A program made the position numbers and the translations under genes. Source: Arthrobacter sp. AQ5-06 (GTDB taxonomy: Bacteria > Actinomycetota > Actinomycetes > Actinomycetales > Micrococcaceae). Taken from it: DNA of 64,000 nucleotides. This document shows, one piece after another, positions 57,471-64,000 of the stretch. How positions within the stretch are numbered: the stretch's first letter is position 1; every line of letters starts with the position of its first letter. The notes beneath the pieces are model-generated. The model was not told where the DNA came from. It did no database searches and was given only the letters and a program-made list of their open reading frames with translations. The stretch is from assembly GCF_003287955.1 (NCBI RefSeq), contig NZ_QMKP01000005.1, positions 62,001 through 126,000 on the forward strand, in the 5' to 3' direction.

Positions 57471-58808
57471 GTGGTCAAGTACCTGAAGCAAGCACCGTCC
57501 AAGTCCTTCGCCGACACGAGCCACGCCGACGTGGCCGAGCGCGTCGGCCAGATCATCGCGGAAATCCGATCCGACGGCGACGCGGCCGTCCGCAAGTACG
57601 CCGAACTCTTCGACAAGCAGACCCTTGAGTCGTTCCGGCTCTCAGACGCCCAGATCGAAGAGATCATGGGAACGCTCGACCAGCAGGTCATCGACGACAT
57701 CGTCTTCGTCCAAAACCAGGTCCGCACTTTTGCCCAGGCGCAGCGGGACTCGATGCAGGACGTCGAGATCGAAACCCTGCCGGGTGTCTTCCTCGGCCAC
57801 CGGCACGTTCCAGTGCAGGCCGCCGGCGCGTACATCCCGGGCGGCAAGTACCCGCTCACTGCCTCGGCACACATGACGATCATCACCGCCAAGGTCGCCG
57901 GCGTCCCCCGGGTCGTGGCCTGCACGCCGCCGATCCGCGGTGAGATACCGGCCGCGACGATCGCCGCAATGAAGATGGCGGGTGCCGATGAGATCTACCT
58001 CCTGGGCGGCGTCCAGGCTGTCGCGTCGATGGCGCTCGGCACTGAATCGATCAACCGCGTGGACATGATCGCCGGTCCCGGCAACGCCTACGTCGCCGAG
58101 GCCAAGCGGCAGCTTTTCGGCGAGATCGGCATCGACCTCTTTGCCGGGCCGACCGAGATCCTCATCATCGCCGACGCCGATGCCGACCCGTTCGTTGTCG
58201 CCGTCGACCTCCTCTCCCAAGCCGAACACGGACCGGACTCGCCCGCGATCCTCGTGACAACCTCCGAAAAGGTGGCCCGTGAGGCGCTCGAGCATATCGA
58301 GCGCATCCTGCCTGACATGCCGACGAAGGACTTCGCCGAGCCTGCATGGCGGAACTGGGGCCAGGTCATCGTCGTCGACGACCTCGACGAGGCGTACAGC
58401 GTCGCGGACCACTTCGCGGCAGAGCACGTGCAGGTCTTCACCGCGGACCCCGCAGCGGCGCTGACCAAGATGCACAATTACGGTGCCCTCTTCCTCGGCG
58501 AGAACACGTGCGTTTCTTACGGCGACAAGGTCATCGGGACCAACCATGTCCTGCCCACACTCGGGGCCGCAAGGTACACGGGGGGCCTGTGGGTCGGGAA
58601 ATACCTCAAGACCGTGACATACCAAACCATCGAGAATGCCGAGTCTTCCGCCGAGCTGGGCAGGATCCTGGGCCGGGCAGCACGCGTTGAACTTTTCGAG
58701 GGACATGCCCGTTCGGGCGATGTGCGCGCCTGGCGTCATGCCGGGGAGAGGTTCGAATGGATCGACCGCGCCCTGGCGGGCACCACCTCCGCTGGCGGGA
58801 CCCGATGA
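57471..58808 (+). CDS. HisD-family dehydrogenase, catabolic paralogue
   Basis: A 445-residue member of the histidinol dehydrogenase family, which oxidises a primary alcohol to a carboxylate through the aldehyde using 2 NAD+. Catalytic Glu318-His319 lie in FAAEHVQVF. Zinc ligands are kept: SQAEHG, the Asp of YGDKVIGTNHVLPT and the His of EGHARSGDVR. The context is not histidine synthesis, so it is likely a catabolic relative, such as HpsN, which oxidises 2,3-dihydroxypropanesulfonate. I prefer the GTG at 57471, with AGGAG 5 nt upstream, over an ATG at 57450 that lies inside the operator. The next gene overlaps (ATGA). Confidence 0.85.
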   Translation: MVKYLKQAPSKSFADTSHADVAERVGQIIAEIRSDGDAAVRKYAELFDKQTLESFRLSDAQIEEIMGTLDQQVIDDIVFVQNQVRTFAQAQRDSMQDVEIETLPGVFLGHRHVPVQAAGAYIPGGKYPLTASAHMTIITAKVAGVPRVVACTPPIRGEIPAATIAAMKMAGADEIYLLGGVQAVASMALGTESINRVDMIAGPGNAYVAEAKRQLFGEIGIDLFAGPTEILIIADADADPFVVAVDLLSQAEHGPDSPAILVTTSEKVAREALEHIERILPDMPTKDFAEPAWRNWGQVIVVDDLDEAYSVADHFAAEHVQVFTADPAAALTKMHNYGALFLGENTCVSYGDKVIGTNHVLPTLGAARYTGGLWVGKYLKTVTYQTIENAESSAELGRILGRAARVELFEGHARSGDVRAWRHAGERFEWIDRALAGTTSAGGTR

Positions 58809-59563
58809 CATCCCTCACCGGCCGCACGGCGCTCGTCACCGGTGGCGGCACGGGCCTCGGCGCGGCCATTGCCCGGGCCCTTCACGCCGCCGGTGCCGAC
58901 GTGGTGGTGGCGGGCCGGCGTCCGGAGCCCCTCCAGGAAGTCGCGGCAGAGCTGGGGGACAACGCAAGCTGGCGCATCGTTGACGTCGCCGATCCCGTCT
59001 CGGTCGGCCAGCTCGAAAAAAGCCTGCGCGGGACTGACGTGTCGATCCTCGTCAACAACGCCGGGATCGCCGGACCTGTCGCACCGCTGACCGACATCAC
59101 GCCCGATGAATGGGACGAGGTATTCGACGTCAATGTCCGCGGCACGTTTCTCATGTGCCGGGCCTTCCTGCCTTCCATGGTCAGCCGCGGCAGCGGAGAC
59201 GTCGTCAATCTCGCCTCGGTGTCCGGCAAACGGCCCCTCATTCGCCGGACACCGTACTGTGCCTCCAAGATGGCCGTGATCGGGCTCAGCTCGACCCTGG
59301 CCTTCGAAGTCGGGCCAGCCGGCGTCAGCGTCAACACTCTCTCGCCGGGGCCAGTGGACGGGCCCCGGATGGACCGAAATTTCCGCCTCGAGGCCGAGCG
59401 GACCGGGGCGAGCTACGAACAGGCGCAGGACCACTTTGTCTCCCGCGCCGCCCTGGGCCGGATGGTGACCGAAGGGGAGGTCGGCGCGGCGGTGGTCGCG
59501 ATGCTCGGCATGGCCGGGCTTTGCGGTGCCGACGTGGACCTCTCTGCGGGGATGGTCGCATGA
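58805..59563 (+). CDS. SDR family oxidoreductase of the LacI locus
   Basis: A 252-residue short-chain dehydrogenase. The cofactor motif is TGGGTGLG; NNAG and DVNVRGTFLM follow, and the active site has the Ser of LASVSGK and YCASK. The Arg pair in AGRRPEPL suggests NADP(H), although family exceptions exist. Its start overlaps the HisD-like stop by 4 bp, and its stop overlaps the aldolase start, so the three enzymes are made together. In the pathway it would oxidise a secondary hydroxyl to a ketone before aldol cleavage; this is inference. Confidence 0.87.
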   Translation: MTSLTGRTALVTGGGTGLGAAIARALHAAGADVVVAGRRPEPLQEVAAELGDNASWRIVDVADPVSVGQLEKSLRGTDVSILVNNAGIAGPVAPLTDITPDEWDEVFDVNVRGTFLMCRAFLPSMVSRGSGDVVNLASVSGKRPLIRRTPYCASKMAVIGLSSTLAFEVGPAGVSVNTLSPGPVDGPRMDRNFRLEAERTGASYEQAQDHFVSRAALGRMVTEGEVGAAVVAMLGMAGLCGADVDLSAGMVA

Positions 59564-60324
59564 GAGCGCAACGCCGTGCCCTGCGAAAGCGCATCCTCGC
59601 TGGCGAGCGCGTCTGCGGCGTGCTCCTTCGTATGCCCTCGGAGGAGCTGGTTGAGATGCTCGCCGTGGCGGGGTTCGACTTCATCCTGATCGACTGTGAG
59701 CACGGGCCGGCCGATGCCGTGCCGCTGCGCCAGCACATCGCTGCGGCCGCCATGCACGGCGCGGACGTCCTGGTCCGCGTCGGGGAGGGCGAGGACGCTC
59801 TGATCCTGCGGGCGCTGGACAGCGGTGCGGCAGGGGTGGTTGTGCCGCATCTGGACAGCGCGGAGCAGGCGCGGGACGTCGTCGCCGCTGCGCACTATCC
59901 CCCGCGCGGGCGACGGGGCTTCGCGACCTATGGGCGGGCCGGGTCCTATGGAGCCGTCAGCGGCCCGGACCACAAGGCGCGGCTGGCTGAGGAGACCCTG
60001 GTGATCGGCATGATTGAGTCACCGCTCGCGGTATCGGCGGTGGACAAGATCGTGGCCGTCGATGGACTCGACGGCCTGATGCTCGGAGCCGGCGACCTGG
60101 CCGCGTCGTCCGGCCCCGAGGACCTGTCGGTGCCGGAATCTCGGGCGCGTGTCAACGAGGCCCTTGCCTCGGCCGGGTCGTTGAGGCTGGACCTCGTGGG
60201 CGACGCGGAGGCTGCTGCCGCTGCCTACGCCGACGGCGCACAGATGGTGGCCTACAACCTCACACAGGCTCTTATGGCACAGTTCGCCGCGCTCCTGGAA
60301 CCACGCCCAGTCCCTTCAACCTGA
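59560..60324 (+). CDS. HpcH/HpaI-type aldolase
   Basis: A 254-residue class II pyruvate aldolase-like protein that cleaves 2-keto-3-deoxy or 4-hydroxy-2-keto acids, usually to pyruvate and an aldehyde. Signatures are FDFILIDCEHGPAD (Glu-His of the active site), GVVVPHLDSAEQARDVVAAAHYPPRGRRG, MIESPLAV with the metal-binding Glu, and LGAGDLAAS with the Asp. It is the last gene of the HisD-SDR-aldolase operon, overlaps the SDR by 4 bp and is followed by a terminator. Its substrate should be the ketonic acid made by the two dehydrogenases. Confidence 0.87.
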   Translation: MRAQRRALRKRILAGERVCGVLLRMPSEELVEMLAVAGFDFILIDCEHGPADAVPLRQHIAAAAMHGADVLVRVGEGEDALILRALDSGAAGVVVPHLDSAEQARDVVAAAHYPPRGRRGFATYGRAGSYGAVSGPDHKARLAEETLVIGMIESPLAVSAVDKIVAVDGLDGLMLGAGDLAASSGPEDLSVPESRARVNEALASAGSLRLDLVGDAEAAAAAYADGAQMVAYNLTQALMAQFAALLEPRPVPST

Positions 60325-60336
60325 CCAGCTCACAAG

Positions 60337-60388
60337 AGAACCGGCCACCCCGTCCCGCTGATTCATGTGGGGGCGGGTGGCCGGTTCT
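60337..60388. terminator. Bidirectional terminator between the two operons of the locus
   Basis: A 14-bp stem (AGAACCGGCCACCC with GGGTGGCCGGTTCT) carries TTT on the plus side. It stands between the aldolase and the convergent hydrolase gene. Confidence 0.78.
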
Positions 60389-60419
60389 TTGCTTCCCTGC
60401 CGCAGCGTTCTGGACGTTA

Positions 60420-61142
60420 CTAGGCGTTCAGCCAGGCCCTGAGAAGCCGGCCCACTTCTTCGGGGCGTTCCATGGGTGAAAGATGGCCGGCGTTGATGGA
60501 GGCCAGCCGCGCCCCCGGCACCGCCGCCGCGATGTCCTTATGGAACTGCGGCAGGCAGATCGCGTCCACCGACCCCGAGACGACGAGTACAGGCATTCGC
60601 AGCTCCGGAAGCGCAGATGACTCGTCGATCCTGGTGGCCTGCATGCGCAGCTGGGCATCAAGCCGTGCCCCGCCGGTATCACCACCCATGCGCAGTACAC
60701 GTTCCGCGAGGCCGGGATCCCGTTCCGGCGCCGGGCCGCTCAGGAGCGCGTCGAGGATGTCGCGCTGGAGGTCCCTCGCGGTCTCGCCAGCCGAAAGTCG
60801 GTCCAGCCAGGCGCGCCAACCTTGGCGTTGCACGTCCGTGGGGGCCTTGGCGTTGGTCGACATGAGGCACAGGCGCGTCACCCGTTCCGGGGCCCGACGG
60901 CACAGCGCCATGCTGACGATCGCGCCGAGGGAGAGCCCGGCCAGGGCGAAGCGCTCCGGAAGGGTACCGAGGAGGGCCTCGACCTGGGCATCCACGCTCG
61001 GTTCATCAAGGGTGGGCATGATGGACCCCTCCAACCCGCAGCCGGACCAGAGGTCGGCCGTGCAGTTCATGCCGGGGAGCAGGACCAAGGGAACGCGGAA
61101 GTCCGCCGTCGGTGACGGCGGACCCTCGGTGAATGGTTGCAT
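60420..61142 (-). CDS. Alpha/beta hydrolase of the ABC-importer operon
   Basis: A 240-residue alpha/beta hydrolase. VPLVLLPGMNCTADLW forms the oxyanion strand, AGLSLGAIVSMAL holds the nucleophile Ser, VSGSVDAICLP the Asp and NAGHLSPMERPEEV the His. The layout resembles ester and lactone hydrolases such as 3-oxoadipate enol-lactonase. It follows the second permease by 20 bp, so it belongs to the importer operon. It may open a lactone or release an ester from the imported compound; that is inferred from context only. Confidence 0.82.
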   Translation of the reverse strand: MQPFTEGPPSPTADFRVPLVLLPGMNCTADLWSGCGLEGSIMPTLDEPSVDAQVEALLGTLPERFALAGLSLGAIVSMALCRRAPERVTRLCLMSTNAKAPTDVQRQGWRAWLDRLSAGETARDLQRDILDALLSGPAPERDPGLAERVLRMGGDTGGARLDAQLRMQATRIDESSALPELRMPVLVVSGSVDAICLPQFHKDIAAAVPGARLASINAGHLSPMERPEEVGRLLRAWLNA

Positions 61143-61161
61143 GACGTCTCCGTGCCCTCGC

Positions 61162-62046
61162 TCAGCCCTTGACGGAGCCGTCGCTCAGGCCGGCCACCAG
61201 GTACTTCTGGGCGACGAAGGAGATGGCGATGACTGGCAGGGTGAGCAGCATCGCCGCCGCCCCGGCTTGTTGGAGCATGGGAAGGGTTTGGCCAAGCTGC
61301 GTCGTGATGAAGACGGGCACGGTCTTCGATGATGTGTCAGTCAGTACGAGTGCGGTCAGGTACTCCTGGAAGGCGAAGAGGAAGACGAAGATCCCCGCCG
61401 TGAAGATGCCGGGCCGCATCAGCGGGATCATCACCCTGCGGAGCGTGCCCCACCGGGTGCAACCATCAATCATTGCCGCTTCGTCGAGCTCCTTCGGGAT
61501 CTCAGCGAAGAAGTTCCGCAGGAGCCAGATGCTGAACGGCTGGTTGATGGCCACCAGGGCGGCCGCCAAGGCGAACGTCGTGTCATAAATCCCAAGCGAT
61601 TTACTGATCTCGTACATGGGCAATACCACGGAGAAGCGCGGGAGCGACCGGAAGACGAGTGCCAGCAGCAGCAGGATTGCCGAAACATACCCCGGGAAGC
61701 GCGAGAGCGCATAGGCCGCCGGGATCCCCAGCACGAGAGCCACGATGGTCGACAGCACGGCCACCACGAGGGTGTTGATGAGGTACTGGGCGAAATAGGT
61801 CGTTTCCCACAGATCCTGGAAGGCTTTGAGGGTTGGCGTGTAGCCGGTGAGGATGGGAGGGTTGGCGAACGCGACGTCCGTGGGCTTGGTGACCGAGAGC
61901 GCGGTCCAGATGAACGGAGCCAGCATGACTACGGCAGTCAGGATGAGCAGGACCGCAGAGATGCGGCTCGCGGCCGACCGCCGTCGTGCCCGAGGGGCCG
62001 GTTTGATGACGCTTCCGGCAGGGGCCTTGATGGTGTCAGCGATCAT
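61162..62046 (-). CDS. ABC sugar-type permease, MalG/CUT1 family
   Basis: A 294-residue inner-membrane permease with six segments. The EAA loop that docks the ATPase is ELDEAAMIDGCTRWGTLRRVMIPLMRPG. The C-terminus AQKYLVAGLSDGSVKG is the usual MalG-type end, which marks it as the second permease of a CUT1 carbohydrate importer. The ATG at 62046 overlaps the stop of the first permease by 4 bp. The first 17 residues of a longer frame are rejected, as they overlap that gene. The ATPase is not in this window; in actinobacteria a shared MsiK-type ATPase often serves such importers. Confidence 0.9.
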   Translation of the reverse strand: MIADTIKAPAGSVIKPAPRARRRSAASRISAVLLILTAVVMLAPFIWTALSVTKPTDVAFANPPILTGYTPTLKAFQDLWETTYFAQYLINTLVVAVLSTIVALVLGIPAAYALSRFPGYVSAILLLLALVFRSLPRFSVVLPMYEISKSLGIYDTTFALAAALVAINQPFSIWLLRNFFAEIPKELDEAAMIDGCTRWGTLRRVMIPLMRPGIFTAGIFVFLFAFQEYLTALVLTDTSSKTVPVFITTQLGQTLPMLQQAGAAAMLLTLPVIAISFVAQKYLVAGLSDGSVKG

Positions 62047-62915
62047 GCTTTGGCTTTCGCTTCCTTGAGGAGTCCCCGGATGAACGGGAACAGGCAAACC
62101 AGGATGAGGAGGATGGCGAGCACGTTGATCGCGCTGCCGAGGCCAAGTTGCGCGGACCCGTCGCGGAACGCCGTGTCAAAGACGTAAAGCATGATCGATT
62201 CGTTGCCGATGGCGTCCGCCTGCGGGGACAGCGGAATGAGATTGTCAAAGGTGCGCAGCACATCCATGATGGTGATCAGGCATACGAAGCCAAGGATGCC
62301 CCGGATGGTGGGGATGATGACGTAAAAGTGCGTCTTTCTCCCCGATGCGCCGTCGATGATGGCCGCCTCGCGCAACTCTTTGGGCACGCCCTGCAGGCCA
62401 GCAAGGATCATGAGCATGGAAAACGGCAGCAAGTGCCACACCGTGTGTGCCATGACCATGATCCGGTTTGGCCACGTTTCCGTGAACCACAGGATGTTCT
62501 GGCCGGTGAGCGCCTGGATGACGTAGTTCACCGCGCCACCAAAGTTCTGGTCGAACAGCCAGGAAAACGAGACCGCGCCGACGATGTTCGGCAGTACGTA
62601 GGCAACGAGCATGGCACCCAGGATGTACGGGCGGAGCTTTCCAAGGCCGTTCATCCCGGTGGCAATCAGGTAACCCAGCACGAGGATCGTTGCGGTCACG
62701 ATGACCGTCAGCAGCAGAGTGAAAAGCACTGCGCGGCCCAAGCGGGGATCGCTGAGTGCCTGGGAGTAGTTGGACAGCCCGATGAAATCCCCCGGGGATC
62801 CGTATTCCACTTTTTGGAAGCTCCATTGAATGGTGCGGACCAACGGAACCACCAGGAGGCCCAACATCACGAGCAAGCTGGGGCCCATCAGTAGCGCGAA
62901 CTCGCGTCTACGCAT
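62043..62915 (-). CDS. ABC sugar-type permease, MalF/CUT1 family
   Basis: A 290-residue permease with six membrane segments; the first is LLMGPSLLVMLGLLVVPLVRTI. The EAA loop reads ELREAAIIDGASGRKTHFYVIIPTIRG. Segment FDTAFRDGSAQLGLGSAINVLAILLI is typical of MalF-type subunits. It follows the binding-protein gene by about 90 bp and overlaps the MalG-type gene. Together they form the translocation pore of a CUT1 importer for a sugar, polyol or glycerophosphodiester-like compound. Confidence 0.9.
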   Translation of the reverse strand: MRRREFALLMGPSLLVMLGLLVVPLVRTIQWSFQKVEYGSPGDFIGLSNYSQALSDPRLGRAVLFTLLLTVIVTATILVLGYLIATGMNGLGKLRPYILGAMLVAYVLPNIVGAVSFSWLFDQNFGGAVNYVIQALTGQNILWFTETWPNRIMVMAHTVWHLLPFSMLMILAGLQGVPKELREAAIIDGASGRKTHFYVIIPTIRGILGFVCLITIMDVLRTFDNLIPLSPQADAIGNESIMLYVFDTAFRDGSAQLGLGSAINVLAILLILVCLFPFIRGLLKEAKAKA

Positions 62916-63006
62916 CGTTCAATTCCTCTCGATTGTGTCGAGTATGTCAGCGGTGTTCGGCCGTGGCCGGCGGAATGCTGGGCAGCCCGCCGGCCACGGC
63001 GCGCCG

Positions 63007-64000
63007 TCAACTGCCCGCTATGGTCTTTTCAGCGATGCTCTGCATCTGTTGCATGCCCGCCTCAATGTCCAGTTGGCCGGTGATGACCTGTACCACAATG
63101 GGCCGGATGGCGTTGGTGACCGGAGCCGCCGACGGGCTCCCCGGCGTCGGCATGGACTTGCCGATCGTGGCATTCGCAGCTGCCGCGTACTTCGAGCTGT
63201 CATCGCTGACCATGCCTTCCCGGGCGGGGTAGGCGGCCGGCACGGAAGCCTTTGAGGCATCCTCGCTGACAGAGGCCGCCATCATCTGGAAGAGCAGGTC
63301 CTTGTCCAGCTTGGTGTTCTTCGGGATCGACCAGCCATCCACCGAAAGTCGGCTGTAAAGGTACGGAGCGCTGCCTTCGACAGCGGGGGGAGCGGCGAAC
63401 GCAAACTTGTCCGCGAGCTTCGTGTTGGCCGGCAGTGTGAGGTCGTTCATGCGGCCCGAGAACATGATAGCCATCGCCGCAGTACCGTTGAACATCTGCT
63501 GCTGGACCTTGGGCTGGTCAAACGTCGTCACCTGGGGATCCATGTAGGGCAGGAGGGACTTCATCCCCTCCAGCGCCTTCCGCGACTCGTCGGACGCAAA
63601 CTGCGGCTTGCCGGACGAATCCAGGAAGTCCTTGCCGTTTGAGTTCATCGCCGCCTGGTAGTTCGTTGTGATGTCGGCGGTTGCGTTCAAAGGCAGGGCG
63701 ATCGGGTACTTGATCTCTCCCTTTGCCTGGATGGCTTTCGCGGCGTCAATCATCTCCGCGAATGTAGTGGGCGGCTTGAGCCCCAGCGAATCGAAGACGT
63801 CCTTCCGGTAGGCGAGCACGTACATCTGTGCCTGCATGGGAAGCCCGTAGAGCTTGCCGTCGTAGGACATCGACGAGCGCATTTGTTTGCTCAGCGCGTT
63901 GAGCTTGTACTTGTCGGCGTACTTGGCGACGTAGTCATCGAGCGGTTCAATATTGCCCTTCGCGGCGAAGCCGGGAACGACGAAACCGTAAGTCTCGAGG
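63007..64000 (-). CDS. ABC extracellular solute-binding protein, family 1 (cut by window edge)
   Basis: The C-terminal 331 codons of a CUT1 solute-binding protein; the N-terminus and signal peptide lie outside the window. The visible part has SMSYDGKLYGLPMQAQMYVLAYRKDVFDSLGLKPPTTFAEMIDAAK, the classic first-lobe segment of family 1 binding proteins, then AMAIMFSGRMNDLTLP and VDGWSIPKNTKLDKDLLFQMM. It delivers the unknown ligand of this locus to the two permeases downstream. The frame is open to base 64000, with no stop or start seen, so its promoter and any operator are not visible. Confidence 0.9.
   Translation of the reverse strand, partial: LETYGFVVPGFAAKGNIEPLDDYVAKYADKYKLNALSKQMRSSMSYDGKLYGLPMQAQMYVLAYRKDVFDSLGLKPPTTFAEMIDAAKAIQAKGEIKYPIALPLNATADITTNYQAAMNSNGKDFLDSSGKPQFASDESRKALEGMKSLLPYMDPQVTTFDQPKVQQQMFNGTAAMAIMFSGRMNDLTLPANTKLADKFAFAAPPAVEGSAPYLYSRLSVDGWSIPKNTKLDKDLLFQMMAASVSEDASKASVPAAYPAREGMVSDDSSKYAAAANATIGKSMPTPGSPSAAPVTNAIRPIVVQVITGQLDIEAGMQQMQSIAEKTIAGS

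Overview
The window is 64 kb of GC-rich DNA with short intergenic gaps, frequent ATGA/TGATG gene overlaps and frequent GTG/TTG starts. Gene content points to an actinobacterium of the Micrococcaceae, most like Arthrobacter or Pseudarthrobacter. It has a Ku protein divergent from a LigD in the Pol-PE-Lig domain order known from mycobacteria, a desferrioxamine-type desABCD operon, a DUF222/HNH (13E12-type) relic and a DUF6458 protein. I see no rRNA, tRNA, CRISPR array, prophage or complete insertion sequence.

Layout. 1-9.7 kb: an edge-truncated glycerophosphodiesterase, a DUF445 membrane protein, PxpA (5-oxoprolinase subunit A), an EcsC-like protein, an MFS exporter, and a disaccharide phosphorolysis pair (HAD phosphoglucomutase plus GH65 phosphorylase) behind a palindromic sugar operator. 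9.9-14.2 kb: a fructose PTS operon (DeoR regulator, FruK, FruA IIABC, HPr). 14.3-20.6 kb: a methyltransferase/SRPBCC pair, then the NHEJ locus (small SAP/Rho_N protein, Ku, LigD) and two small hydrophilic proteins. 21-24.7 kb: an MHS-family transporter, a FUSC membrane protein and an SDR. 24.98-30.5 kb: desDCBA, all overlapping by four bases, with an iron box upstream. 30.8-42.8 kb: accessory genes (acyltransferase, DUF1304, FadR-type regulator, dodecin, three aldo/keto reductases, GlsB/YeaQ and YtxH stress proteins, DM13 protein, PrmC paralogue) mixed with several decayed genes. 43-54 kb: a secreted alpha-amylase with tandem C-terminal modules, a divergent GntR/lactate permease/FAD-FeS dehydrogenase lactate locus, and MalQ.

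54-64 kb is the most unusual part. A LacI regulator sits between a left arm (bicupin protein and a tandem SnoaL/NTF2 protein) and a right arm (HisD-like dehydrogenase, SDR, HpcH/HpaI aldolase, overlapping stop-to-start). A convergent operon encodes a CUT1-type ABC importer (binding protein cut by the window edge, two permeases) and an alpha/beta hydrolase. Similar palindromic sites lie exactly on the two promoters next to lacI, so the locus looks like one regulon for uptake and oxidative breakdown of an unidentified polyol or sugar-like compound. Its combination of enzymes matches no pathway I can name.

Starch and maltose use ties distant genes together: the GH65/phosphoglucomutase operon and the amylase share the operator core AAGCGCTTAC, and MalQ completes the set. 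The intergenic spaces also carry several families of inverted-repeat elements, two of which are exactly 63 bp long.
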